A stretch of DNA of 64,000 nucleotides from Urechis unicinctus (lineage: Eukaryota; Annelida; Polychaeta; Xenopneusta; Urechidae): assembly GCA_034190875.2 (NCBI GenBank), contig CM067345.1, forward strand, positions 26,814,415 through 26,878,414. The letters run 5' to 3'. The notes beneath the pieces are model-generated. The model searched no databases, was not told where the DNA came from, and saw only the letters and a program-made list of their open reading frames with translations. A program made the translations under genes and the position numbers. How positions within the stretch are numbered: the stretch's first letter is position 1; the number at the start of each line of letters is the position of its first letter. Shown in pieces: positions 47,697-59,246 of the stretch.

Positions 47697-47875
<179 letters not shown>

Positions 47876-48034
47876 ATTTTTTTAGTGCGTCCCATCCCCC
47901 CTACCCCAGTTGTAACTCAGTTGTTTGTCCCATTTTCCCGTTTTATTTACCGCTAAATGCCAGAGCTATGGTACGATTGGCGTTATATCCACTCAAGTTG
48001 GAAGATATGGCGCTTGTCAATAACCCATTGAAAT

Positions 48035-48170
48035 CTCCTCTGGCGTGGTTATCTCCCCAACCACCACCCTCCTCTGGCGTGGTTATCTCCCCAACCACCA
48101 CCCCTCCTCTGGCGTGGTTATCTCCCCAACCACCACCCCTCCTCTGGCGTGGTTATCTCTCCCACCACTA
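48035..48170 (+). repeat. 33-bp tandem repeat
   Basis: Four units of CCTCTGGCGTGGTTATCTCC followed by CCAACCACCACCC, with degenerate copies to about 48225. Confidence 0.9.
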
Positions 48171-48300
48171 CCCCTTCACTTGCTTGGCTATATCCCCCAC
48201 AACTGCCCTCCTCTCACTTGGCTACATGGTCAGAGTAATAAGAGCAACGGTACCGATTGGTTGATCACACGCCATGTTGGTAATGTAAGAAACGCACGGA

Positions 48301-48494
48301 GAGTAGTATAGAAACTAGAGGTTGTGGTCCATCTCTACTGATCCATAATACACGTTAAAATATGGCTTACACAGGACTTTTGCTCCCTGCGCAAGTTTGC
48401 TGGTTTTTAGGGTGAGCTTCACGCGAGAAAAAGGCGGGTCGGATCCGACCCCAGACAGGCCCGACTGTTTGTTTGCAGGAAAATTAACGTGACC
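48301..48494 (+). repeat. left inverted repeat of 11.1-kb segment
   Basis: About 194 bp whose reverse complement recurs at 59247-59445. Shared landmarks in order are GAGTAGTATAGAAA, TTTTGCTCCCTG, TAGGGTGAGCTTCAC, GCGGGTCGG.TCCGACCCC, CCCGACT and AAATTAACG.GACC. The ends read AGTAGTATAG, compatible with the AG-type termini of Polintons. No target duplication is clear: CGGAG on the left against CGGAC on the right. Confidence 0.7.
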
Positions 48495-48810
48495 TTAAAG
48501 GTCAACTACAGCGATTTTCATCATTTCTTTATAATGTGTTTCAAATTGAAGATTAATAACTCATAAACCAACGGGGACCCATAATTCATTGCAACGGCAT
48601 GCATAAGTACTAAAAATCCACCGATTAGGTTTCGTTCGGAAGAAAATACGAAGCCATCTTCTCGATGCCATTTTGCCTCAGTTGGCCGCTAGGTGCACGT
48701 TGCGTGACGTCATTCCTGCTGCGCTGCCTCCAAGAGAATTCGACTGCGAGCGAGCGAGCGAAGTGAAAAACGATTGTTTGGATTTTAAAATTACACCGTT
48801 TTGACAAGCC

Positions 48811-49873
48811 ATGTCGTCTTCTGATGAAGTTTACGAGTCCCCATAGCATAACGTTGGGGCAAATCATGTCCATGACTATTTATTTGAGCCAATACGGACG
48901 GGAGTTGAAAAATCCAAGTCACACTACGAAATGACACCGGGAGCTCTAAGTCTAACTCAAGGGTCCGCTTCGGATGAAGAATCAACAAAAGATTTCGATG
49001 AATGGTAAGTTTTAGAATACCCTTCCCAAGCTTTATTGAACTATATTAACTGGTAAAAAATAATCAAATAGTACTTGGCTAGTGAATGTAGCTTTGTCAT
49101 TGTACCCTGAGCACATTGAATATTGTGGACAGATGTTTGCATGCAGTTTATAAAGTATTTTCCTTTTATATTCATTCGTTGTACCACAAATATAAATTTA
49201 CAATGACTCGTTAATTATTTATCTAACTTAGGTGTCATTACTGCATCCCAATGGACACAGCCACAGAAGTTTGGAGAGAGTGATGGCTCTAACGGAGGAA
49301 TGGACATGCATCACCAAGCATCCCAGATTCCTGGCTAGCTGCATGAATAAAAATGTGCTGGAAGTGTCCAAATTTGAATCTATTCAAATGGACAGACCTG
49401 TTGGAGATGAGGTCTCTACAATGAGTAAGTTAGCCATTATTGCTACCAAAAAGGATGGTTTGAGGTTGAACAATCATATTTATTACAAAGGGAACATTAA
49501 TTCCACTGTGTAAAATATTCAGTGTTCATATTGATGAACTACAATATATTTTACATAGCCAAGAATAACTAATGCCAGTTACATGAAATCCAGAGGCAGA
49601 GCTTACAATAAAATTATGAAGTGAGGGAATGGTTGACAAATGACAATTGTTTTTTTAACTATACAACTTATTTTAAAACCGTGGACAACTAATTGACATA
49701 TTGCTTCAGATTATTCAGGTATCTAGCTTACCGCCAGTTTACACTCTGAATATGGCACAGACTGGGCAAAAGAAAAAGGAAAGTGCTGGCAGCCTGTGTG
49801 GTAACAGCTGTTAGAAAATCGTTCCCTGACCCGGGCGGCAAATATACAGGTTATCTACAATGGAGCTGAAGAT
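48811..49873 (+). pseudogene. P2RX7 intracellular-domain-like protein
   Basis: Three exons: 48811-49004 (ATG, donor GTAAGT after GAATG), 49232-49424 and 49719-49873. The encoded pattern is that of the Cys-rich domain found at the C-terminus of P2X7 receptors and in many invertebrate stand-alone proteins. It has an acidic N-terminus (MSSSDEVYESP, then YLFEPIRTGVE), W-C-x2-C (WCHYCIPM), HPRFLASCMNKNVLEV, RYLAYRQF and VLAACVVTAVRKSFPDP. Faults are an in-frame TAG at 48844-48846, a frame change near 49265-49290, and another in exon 3. These proteins are common next to or inside mobile elements; the role here is unknown. It overlaps the 3' end of the minus-strand gene. Confidence 0.55.
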
Positions 49874-50790
49874 TTTTTGGTCAGGTTGAATCGACACCTG
49901 TGAGCACCTACGAGAAGATCCTTTTCAGGTTTCTCGTACTGGGAGGCAATAGGTGGTGGGACAGTCCTGTCATCTGCAAGGACCTCAGCAAGTCTGTAGC
50001 TTGGGTATTTTTGTCTTAGATCAAGCACCTGATGTACATAGTCTGAAGCAAATCAATGATATTCATATTTTATGATAGTCATATAATAAGTAAGTCATAT
50101 TATATGCCAATTTTTAATTGGGTAACAATGTTTGTGCAAATGAAACTTATTCAGGTTTTGGTAATAAATGTCAAAATAACATGTGTTTCATTTTAGATTA
50201 ATGCATGTTCACACCAAAAGAAATTGGTACTTTGACAGGCTTGGGATTTTCCCATACCTGAACATGTTCAGTGTTCTAATAGCACTACTGCCACTATCAA
50301 AAATCCCTGAAGCCATAAACAAATTCCCTGCGGGCATAGCTCCTGTAAAAAGTTGGCAATCCCACATCTTACGGTGTCCATTCATGCCGATTTGTTCAAA
50401 AGAAGCAAAACTGCCCCGGTATCTTTGATTCTGACTAGGGCCATCCTCCAGATCAACACCACTGTACATAAGCATTCTGTGAGCTAAATTTTTCTTCCAT
50501 CAAATAAAACCCTGTGATTACACTACAAACAAAACAATATTTACCTAACAGTTCTTCAAACGCCATGTCATCATCAGTTTCCATCTCAGCATCATCACTT
50601 CGTCAGTGAAGTCATAGTCAGGGTCAGTTTCCATCTCATCAACGCTGTCCACCAGTCCAACATATTCCTCCTGGGGCTCATATTGGGTGCCCCTGGTGAC
50701 ACTTTTTGTGAGATGGGCCAACTTGGGTACCTCTTGAATATTTCTTTATCCCAGGAAAGATAGAACTCTGTGTCTGTAGGGACTTGTCAG
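49855..50790 (-). pseudogene. transposase-like gene, convergent to P2RX7-like gene
   Basis: Minus-strand exons at 50545-50790 (acidic; EPQEEYVGLVDSVDEMETD, donor GTAAAT), 50258-50476 (acceptor TCACAG, donor GTATGG) and 49855-50042 (terminal, stop TAG). The middle exon reads KMWDCQLFTGAMPAGNLFMA, then SGIFDSGSSAIRTLN. From memory this resembles a segment of large invertebrate transposase-like proteins (W-x-G-x2-P-x-G-x6-A-x3-F-x-G pattern). The acidic exon changes frame near 50600. The terminal exon overlaps the last P2RX7-like exon by 19 bp on the other strand. Assignment is tentative; it is the best candidate for the element's own transposase. Confidence 0.35.
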
Positions 50791-51697
50791 CCATCTATGG
50801 TATCAATACAATAAGTATGCTATAATTTCATTCATCATAGCCTTTAAGGATGTAAATGTTTACAAATTGACTCATGGATACATACAACAGAAGTTATCCC
50901 TGCCAACGCATTTCATCATATATAATAATGCAGTTGCCTTGTGACACTCACCAAAACATTTGCCTGCACCCCTAATGACAAGTGAGAGCAAGCTTCATGG
51001 TCGGCAGACGGCAAGGCACCCGCCCCTGGTGTAGCAAACAGCGCGGACGCTGACAGGCAAAGTTTCTTCGCCTAGCCTAGGTCGGCAGTACTTGAGTGTG
51101 ACACCTCAGTCTGTAATTCACCACTGTCACTTGATTTATCTATCTGCTCAGCTGCCAATACCATTTCGGAGCCAAGGTTTCTTACGAAATTCTAGACTTT
51201 TGAGCAGCTCTGGGTCAGTCTCATAAGCACTTTTCTCGAAATGATCAGAACATAGAACTGTCGTATAACTATAAGGGCAGGACTCCAGTGTTTACGCTTG
51301 AACTTTTTCGACACCCATATGCGACCGCATATGTCTTTGAGGACCTAGAAACAAAAAAAAACAAAAAAAAATCACACGCCTGACTTCTCATTGTTCCGAC
51401 AACCAAACGCACAACAATAAGGCATAATCCACACCAAGAAACGCACCAGACCGTGAAGAAAGACGAGTTAGTCACACGCTGTCAACCAACCGGGAAGGCT
51501 AAAGATGGCGATGAATATTTGCAAAACAACCTGAATGACGTCACTGTACGGAAATTCACGAATTTTACCGAGCGGTATCTTGTCAGATTCGACGTGTTGA
51601 AATATACATTTAAAAATCATTTTTCTTAATGAAAAAAAGTGCGCAGTCACCTTATTATGTCTTCCAACGATAGTTGGAAGACATATTGGTTTAGCCA

Positions 51698-51700
<3 letters not shown>

Positions 51701-51737
<37 letters not shown>
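51701..51737 (+). repeat. T37 homopolymer
   Basis: Thirty-seven consecutive T; in a plus-strand reading it could be the reverse of a poly(A) tail. Confidence 0.95.
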
Positions 51738-51759
51738 CTCCAGTCAAGGTTTTTCGGGC

Positions 51760-53362
51760 TATTCTCCGGAACGGTTAAACATATCAACATGAAATTTTGG
51801 GGAATGATAGCACCTCAATCAACTTGAGACACAAGCGAAATGCGCAGTGTTTGGAGGCTTATGCGATCGTTATGTTTGGAGCTTATCGATCGATTTTTCG
51901 TCGATTTTTTCCCCCATTTTCTGTAACTATCTCCTCCTAACTACTGCAGTTACGAACATATGAGTTATATGGTAGTAACAAGCAATTATCGTAGCATGGA
52001 ATAGGCGAAAAAAATATTTGTTTTTACCTTTTGTACTTTGTATAATGACATATATTTTAGAGTACCTATCGCGATTTTTGCTACGAGTTATAAAGAAAGA
52101 CTCCTCGCTGATATCTCTGAAACGGCTGTATTTACGGACATGAAATTTTGTCAGTATTTAGAACTTGGCCTCGTGATAATGATTGTAACAGTATTTTTAG
52201 CATTCACAGTACAAAAAACAAAGTAAAAAAGACGATTAGTTTCAAGGTTTTCTACTGCAGCAGCTTAGCGGCAGGCTAACAGCAGTTCGTGTTTAAGTAG
52301 GCCAAACCTTTCGTAATCGACCAGAGCCTTGGCTGGGTTTGCATCGAGGAAAGATAGAACTCTGTGGGTAGGGGGTCAGCCATCATGGTAAACAATAAGT
52401 ATGCTATATTTCATTCATCATAGCCTTAAGGATATGTTTCAAAGCGGCAGCATTCATCGCTACAACAGAAGTTATGTATTGACTTGGTTAAGGGGTCATG
52501 TCAAAACATCTAAGCGGCAGCAGCTTGGTGCAAGGATCTTATAATAGTGCGCGTTACCAGCTATTATCGGTCCGTGTATATACTGTCTTTATGTCTCAGC
52601 GACAGTGTGCACTGGATGTCCCATTGCGGAACGGTTAAACATATCAACAGAAATTTTGGGGAATGATAGATCAAGTTGAGACACAACTGGCGATCCATTT
52701 GACGCGCATGCGCAGTGTTGGAGGCTTATGGGATCGATTTCGTGATTTTTTCCCCCCATTTTCTGTAAACTATCTCCTCCATAACTACTGCATATACGAA
52801 TATATAGTTATATATGTAACAAGCAATTATCGTAGCAGGGAATAGGCGAAAAAAATATTGTTTTTATACTTTGTATAATGACATATATTTTAGAGTACCT
52901 ATCGCGATTTTTGCTACGAGTTCTCTCCTCGCTGATATCTCTGAAAAACACGAAATTTTGTCAGTATTTAGAACTTGGCCCGTGATAATGTAACAGTATT
53001 TTTAGCATTCACAGTAACAAAAAAACAGTAAAAAGGACGATTAGTTTCAAGGTTTTCTACTGCAGCAGCTTAGCGGCAGGCTAACAGCAGTTCGTGTTTA
53101 AGTAGGCCAAATCTTACGTAATCGACCAGAGCCTTGGCTGGGTTTGCATTGACTTGGGTAGGGGGTCATGTCAAAACAGGCCAAACCTTACGTAATCAAT
53201 CAGCGGCACATTCATCATCGCTTTCGCGGTGTATTGACTTGGTTTAGGGGTCATGTCAAAACATCTAATAGCAGCTTGTGATCTTATAATAGTGCGCGTA
53301 CCAGCTATTATCGGTCCGTGTATATACTGTCTTTAGTCTCAGCGACAGTGGTGCATGGATCC
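51760..53362 (+). repeat. 0.86-kb tandem duplication
   Basis: Two diverged copies, about 51760-52620 and 52621-53362. Shared landmarks are GGAACGGTTAAACATATCAACA, ACTATCTCCTCC, GTAACAAGCAATTATCGTAGCA, TTTAGAGTACCTATCGCGATTTTTGC, AGCTTAGCGGCAGGCTAACAGCAG and CTATTATCGGTCCGTGTATATACTGTC. The second copy has several internal deletions. Part of the tail (CGTAATCGACCAGAGCC) occurs once more within each copy. Non-coding. Confidence 0.85.
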
Positions 53363-53448
53363 GGTGTATATATATATTTTGGTCACGATACCCTTTTAAA
53401 ACATAGAACTTAGGAAAAATAGAATAAAAAAATCTTTGTAGTTGACCT

Positions 53449-54480
53449 TTAAGCTATGGTATCAACCCCGTTCGCACCTAAGCACTGCTTTGAGTCAAAT
53501 GGGGAGAGCGACGCCTTGTTGAAAAGCTGGATATATATCTTGGGGCAGAAGTGTTTCTTTGTGAACAGAGACTCCATGTATTGGTTGTGGTGTAGGTACT
53601 TCTTTACAACAGCCTTCTTCACTCCCTTCGCCCTTTTACTATCAGACGTCAATCCTACGTCAGACATCAGGATTGAAAACAGGCCTACATGCTCCTTGAT
53701 AGACCTTCTTATTGGTGCTGGTGTGGAATGTGCGATCAGGTGAGTAGCTGCTGGTGTCAAGGTGGGTGAGGTCAGCCTGCATGTCTGTGTACACGTCAAC
53801 TGAGCGGATCTCAATAAGAAGCGGGTCCGTGTCTGTATATAGCGGACCCAGGTTGCTACCACATACACAGCAGGAGCTTGGAGAGGTCGAGTGTGCACAT
53901 GCCTACATATACCGGGCGGTTTAGCACTAGGCGAGTCTTGTGCATATGCAGAGCAGCCAGGTCGTCATCGAATACTTCGTGACGAGCATGTGTGGGACTG
54001 ACCACAAGCCTACGTAGTTTTTCCTCTTCGTCCGAGGCCCCATGAAATCTCAACGCCTTCAGAGACTCTCCATTGCCTTACTGAACACGGAGTTGTTCAT
54101 CAGCTTGTACAGGCCCTTCTCTAAGTCGCTGGTGGCTCTGATTAAATATGAGCGCTCAGTGTATCTTGGTAAGCCACATTCCCAGTGACAGGTTGAGCTT
54201 GAGATTCCTGTAGTGGATCACATACTTCTCTTTGTTGCGCAGTGGATCGACTGATTTGCCTGTAATTAGGTAGTACTCACGCATAGCGTCGTCGACATGT
54301 CCCTAGCGGAAAGGGCTGCTCATTGATGAAGTCTAGCTGCTCAGCTCTCTTCTTAGCCCATGCTGCCTATGCAGACTGACGCTGCTCCATCGCCATATCA
54401 TGGCGTTTACATTCCGCGTCAACTAAGAGAATAAGGGGCTGCTCCCAGAGAACGCTAGGGCGTTGACAAGGGTACCTCCA
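53449..54480 (-). pseudogene. Polinton/Maverick-type family-B DNA polymerase, C-terminal half
   Basis: Minus-strand sequence reads, in the correct order but in more than one frame, as the palm and thumb of a protein-primed PolB. Landmarks are [14 protein letters not shown] (about 54.22 kb), motif-B-like KLMNNSVFSKAMESL (about 54.09), LNRPVYVGMCTLDLSKLL (about 53.9), the catalytic YTDTD (53825-53839), KRAKGVKKAVVKKYLHH (about 53.62) and a final SPFDSKQCLGANG before the stop at 53449. The polymerase would replicate the element from a protein-primed end. Stops and frame shifts make it dead, and the N-terminal exonuclease half is absent. A second short copy of the extreme C-terminus (DPFDSKRWIA, plus strand, about 59185) sits inside the right inverted repeat. 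Polintons are virus-related transposons integrated in animal genomes. Confidence 0.75.
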
Positions 54481-54548
54481 TCAAGCAGCGCAATAGAGGC
54501 TATATTTGTTTTGCAAACTTACTTCACCATATCGACTGGTATAATCCC

Positions 54549-55298
54549 TTGTTTTCATTATCATGTCCATGGCCGTGGCTAGGGCGATGTCGGAATCCTG
54601 AGATTGGCGTAACCTATAGAGAAACAAGAAACAACTGCACCATGGTACAGCGGGTAGACGGACATTTTTCCACCAGTAACCCGGCAACTGATGACAAAGA
54701 TGCTGTCCAGCTGGTCAGGACCAAGATAGTTTCAATCGTGGACAGCGACATATGCGGAAGAATGACTTTTTATGCTGCGAGCCGGTTCGTTCAAGTTGAA
54801 TCAAATATGACCATCACAGTATTCACATGGCGGTCAAAGCCTTCAGGAAAAGGAGAAGGTGCCTATTTTAAACCTGGCCTCTGGAACTTCAAACTTATAC
54901 AGGAGACGTTTGCAGCTATATGTCTTAGTCTGAAAGTTGATGCTTTAGATGAGACTACTACCCTCCCAATTCCTGATGGGACTGTACCCCGGGGGGGGCA
55001 CTTGGCCTTATTCTGGATAGGGGTGTGCCGCGGGACCTCGAAAACCCGTACCCGTTGTACATGGTCAAAATGGCCAAAAGCATACCCCGTCGTACAAGGT
55101 ATTATGCAAATGTATAACCTGTCGTACAGAATGAAGCTGAAAAACATACCCTGTCGTACAAGTATGAGGCCCAAAAACCCGTCGTACAAGTCGAGAGCCG
55201 AAAAAACATGCCCCGTCGCGCGGCACATATATACTACCTCTATACACTTAAGTGCCCCCCCCCTGGGGACTGTACAAAGTGACGATAGAGTGTTTTAA
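54549..55298 (+). pseudogene. uncharacterised coding segment split by a MITE
   Basis: Open plus frame of unknown product, divergent from the polymerase remnant. The coding-like part (54620-54987) reads LVRTKIVSIVDSDICGRM, FVQVESNMTITVFTWRS, then YFKPGLWNFKLIQETFAAIC. A MITE interrupts it after IPDGTV, and a few codons (QSDDRVF) follow on the far side, in frame after the duplicated target. By position inside the Polinton-like segment it could be a structural or accessory gene of that element, but no domain is recognised. Confidence 0.35.
54988..55267 (+). mobile_element. G-tract-ended MITE, copy 5
   Basis: 280 bp, full-length, with 8-bp target duplication GACTGTAC at 54980-54987 and 55268-55275. 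Left end CCCGGGGGGGGCACTT and right end AAGTGCC...CCTGGG; five CGTCGTACA-type boxes inside. Confidence 0.88.
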
Positions 55299-56965
55299 AA
55301 TGTTAGTTCTTCATAACTGTCTGGGGGGAGAATGGCTTCCTTTGGGTACTTACAAAGGTGACCGCCCATCAAATTTAGAATCTTAAGCCCACTTTATATA
55401 TATCTACATCAAGTCAGTACCATGCACAACATGCTCAATGGGGTCCCGTCACTGAAGCCCCTCAATACTATTTGGGCAGTAAAAAAAGAGGTACATTGGT
55501 TAAGGGAATGCACAAGTGGTCATTTGGTGATAGTACCAGTGGTGTTGACCATGAATATCCTATGCCATTACCGGGCCCAGTTTTGCATATGGGGCCATCA
55601 ACTAGTCCGAGTGGATGGCCAGCCCTTTTATGTGTAACTATTGTTGTTAATAGATATTATGCAACCAAGCCAAGGAACGATCATTGTGGCATTCAATATT
55701 TGACACACCTCTGGAGGTGGCTATGGAAGACGAAATCAGTTTCAGAACACGTGGGTCATCTAAGTCAGTAGTTTCAACATTAACTGAACTTGTAATTTAA
55801 GAAAATAGTTATAAAGACACCAACTACACCTAGTATTTACTCAGGGCTGCCCCTACCAATAAAAATTCAGGGCACTCCTATCGGTTGAATGAAATCAGCA
55901 ATACCTCAAGTAAGAGGTCACAAAATATGCCCAAATGAAGGGAAGAAATTAAGTTTTATTAGGTGTATATCAGCCTGTGAAAGACGTTTCCGACAATATT
56001 ATCGTCCATTGATGTCATTTTGTGGGTTTTTTTCAGTAATTCCATCGATTTTTCGGACCGTTTTGGCATATGCGCAAAAAACGACGGCCATTGGCTCTTT
56101 GGTTTGTGACGTAATATGTCACCGTTCAGCCAGATATCCTCGTTTGTTTACATGGAAACTTTGGTAGGTGTGAGCATAATCGTAGTTCATACCGTCATCA
56201 TCTACATCATATACCACAACGAATCACACCATTTCATACCATTTCATGTGGCTTGGAGTACTTGTTCGTCTAGAATATATTAAATTGTGACAAACATCTA
56301 TTATGTAGTTTGAAAACGTCAACCAAAGGGGACCGAGCGTTAATACAGGCAGTCCTGGAACACAGAGATGCACCTCGATTTCATGCCCGTTTCCTGGTTA
56401 TCAATGATTGATTCACCATTCGTCTTAGGCAAGGCACTCGCCCCATGTTTTTTGATGATCTGATGCCACCTTAGGGGCGAGTGGCCGTATGGCAGAATCT
56501 TTAAGGATGTAAGCAAATATACTCCCTCTCGCAATGCAGACAAGGGACAGTTTAAATAATATACATTTTCATATCCATAAATGTTTCATCATCAATCTTT
56601 CCTAGAGTGCAACAATAGTCATACTCCTTAATCAACAGAATCAACGAAATCCAACACAATTTTAAGAATTGTTGTCCATCATGGCTACCGCGCGAATCGA
56701 AAACGTGAGCGATATCACAGCGAATTAACTAAATTATGTTTCATTGTGGGAGTCGGCCATGTTGAGTTTTTGAACAAAGTTTCTTGATGTGCCGTATTTT
56801 AGTGCTCAAACAGAACAATTATACAAAACTGTAGTAATAGCAACAGTCCTCGTGTTATTTTGTGATATAACCTTCCATTTTGTCAAAAACAATTTGGCAT
56901 GGAGGGCTTTTGTAAGTTTTTAGCGAGTTCATCTGTCATTTTGACTTCGGAGCCTTAGAAATTTC
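55276..56965. other. unassigned part of the 11.1-kb segment
   Basis: Several short interrupted plus frames (around 55.42-55.77 kb). Nothing clearly recognisable. Part of it should belong to the second P2RX7-like element whose gene begins near 56.97 kb; a CRE-like TGACGTAA lies at about 56107. Confidence 0.3.
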
Positions 56966-56969
56966 TCCT

Positions 56970-57690
56970 CTAGAGCTGTGAATGTTCTTCTCACCAAGAA
57001 GAGGAACTAGGAGCCTGTGGTGGCATACAGCCATTCAGGTTTGAGCCTCCAGCTAAGACAAGGCCAATAAATTCTCCTCAAATAGAAGAGGACTTGAGCC
57101 GACTGGGTAACAGCACTTATTTCAATCCAAACAATTTGAAACCATTTGCTGATATTTTACTCTTTATTTTACAGTTGTCCTTAAGTCTTGCTTGAAGTCA
57201 TCTTCTTATTCATGTTTTATGTCAATTTAATTTTTTTTGGGCTGTAAAACTAGTAATTCATTGTAATTATGCCCTGTACTAGGTGCTCATGTGGGCCAAT
57301 GCTTACAATAGCAGAGAGTAAATGCTGTCATGAAATTCCATAGGTTCTCAAGAAAGTAAAATCTATGGGTGTGGCCTGTATAACAGCACACCCAGTATTT
57401 GTCTCTGGGTGCCTGCGTCCCCAGTCACTAGAAATAGCATATAGTGCTTATTGCCAGAGGTACAAGACGAAACTGAATGAAAAGCTGAAAAGATCTTTTT
57501 AAATTACAGGTTGTTCCAATTCATGGCATATTGGCAGTTGGTAGAGTGGTGATGGGGGTATCTAGGCAGACATCGCAGAGTGCCACTGTCAGCCTGTGTT
57601 GTTCTAGAAATAAGAGAAGTTTTTCCCAAGGACGAATCAGTTTATGTTGGTTTCAAACTGCCAACATTGAAATAATAAAGGGACAAAAAA
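56970..57690 (+). pseudogene. second P2RX7 intracellular-domain-like gene
   Basis: Three exon-like blocks in the same order as the first copy: ELGACGGIQPFRFEPPAKTR to DLSRLGN (57005-57110), CSCGPMLTIAESKCCHEIP to HPVFVSGCLRP (57292-57490) and a block with FMAYWQLVEW, WGYLGRHRRVPLSACVV and EIREVFPKDESVYVGFKLP (57515-57680). Two nonsense codons stand at family-typical positions: TAG at 57341-57343 after CHEIP, and TGA at 57550-57552 between two Trp codons, where other copies have Cys. It is dead and more diverged than the first copy. It lies in the inner part of the 11.1-kb segment and may mark a second inserted element ending near TTAA at 58692. Confidence 0.6.
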
Positions 57691-59246
57691 GCACAATGTA
57701 TTATTCTGTTATTTACATTAAGCTTTGCTAAAAAATATTAGAACCTATAGATGATACTACACATTGATGACAACCAGCAACAAAATTCAGTCAAGTGCTG
57801 TCCACTTAATTTATTAAAATGATAGGAAGCATCAATTCCAAAATCATGACATACCTGTAGGACATATGCATCTTTTTCCTGTATCTTACATCTTTTACAA
57901 AAAAATGCTGTATCACTCAAATAACGGTATGTTAACAGTCATTCACTTTTTGGCAGGATATTTTATCCATCCTGTGTCATTGCACAGCAATCATCGTGAT
58001 TGAATTTCGTAGGCACATTATACAAGTAATGCTTATTCAATTCTGCTCGCAGCTACCAAAAATGTCGGATTCTTATTCACTTGTCTGTTATAATGGAAAT
58101 GGCAAAATATATACAAATTTGACAGTAGGCCAGGGCTGAGCAATTTGTATTGCCCGATGACTGTCTAGGATGAGTGCAAGCTACTGTCAGGCAAGCATAC
58201 ATCTACATATAGCAGCCTGACGAGACATATCTATATTTTATCTGTGGAACAGCCTTATAAAACTTGAATCACTCCACACTGATCACTACCGGCCATGTCA
58301 ATTTTGTCAATTGGCAAGCGCAAATTCTGACCACTTTCTCAAGCGGACAAGCGATAGCTAGAGTTCCAGTACTGAAGACAGGCTACCGATATGTAAATGA
58401 CTTAACTTAATTGTCTACGAAGGAGGATTATAGCTTAAAACCCCTTTTCCATATATTCCACCACAGATGAAACGTCTCAAAAGGCAGCATTCCGACGCTG
58501 CGTCCGTGGCAACATCTTCAGGTGACATATGACGTCACAGCGCCTTCGTTCATCTTTGGCGTTTGGTCGGAAAGTTCCGGAATGTGTTGTTTGGTTTTTT
58601 TTATTTCTTGTTTTCTACAAGTCGGATCAAAAAAGAACTGAAAGAGCGTTCTATATGAGCCCGAAAATTCCTATTTTAGCCATTACTTGCCCTTTAAGAG
58701 AGCTTCTACACCGTCAAGCGGACTGTGAAAGATATAGACCCACCTCAATACACAGAGTGATTTCATTGCGCGACTTTTTATTCGCTGTATATACCTGTCT
58801 TTTGAATAAACGAGGGTGTTAGGTATACAATAAACACTGAAGAGTGTATTGGCGAGCTTGAAGGTTGTGTGAAAGAGATGGAGTTAGATATAGATTATCT
58901 GAGTGATGAGATGCAGGCCACGAGCTTGTGTAATGGGTAATAGGGACCCAGGAGTAGATAAATGAAGTTTCTGTATGAAATGAACGGCACTGTAGAAGTG
59001 CTTCCGTAGTAAATATACATAATAGTATAAACAATGGGGGAAAATGTGCCATTAGAAAGTGACTAAGAATGTGTGTAAAAAAGTTCGTCTTTCCTACAGG
59101 CAACTTTTAAATACAAAAAAGGCTGCAAAACCAAAGGCCAAGGGCTCCTCAGCGCCAAAGAGAGCTCTCCATGTAACAAAACAGTCATAGATCCGTTTGA
59201 CTCAAAGCGATGGATAGCCGTGAATGAAGTTGACAACTGAGTCAAT
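57691..59246. other. unassigned; includes polymerase-tail fragment
   Basis: Mostly non-coding. TGACGTCA occurs near 58530. Plus strand 59165-59240 carries a DPFDSKRWIA tail matching the polymerase C-terminus next to the right inverted repeat. TTAAAGGGCAAGTAATGGC, read on the minus strand ending at 58695, looks like a TTAA-type transposon end; no partner found. Confidence 0.35.

Larger units (their letters stand above)
48495..53452. mobile_element. TTAA-flanked DNA transposon with P2RX7-like gene
   Basis: A 4,958-bp segment with perfect 16-bp inverted termini TTAAAGGTCAACTACA (48495-48510 and 53437-53452), outermost TTAA. This is as expected for elements that duplicate TTAA (Kolobok or piggyBac-like). 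Inside are a P2RX7-like gene (plus), a convergent, slightly overlapping minus-strand gene with transposase-like character, and a tandemly duplicated 0.86-kb non-coding block. When it is removed, the left inverted repeat becomes continuous with the polymerase 3' end, matching the arrangement at the right inverted repeat. Both genes carry breaks, so the copy is probably inactive. Confidence 0.6.

Noticed and set aside
58529-58822. 97-codon plus frame
   Set aside because: No domain and atypical composition; lies among transposon-end sequence.
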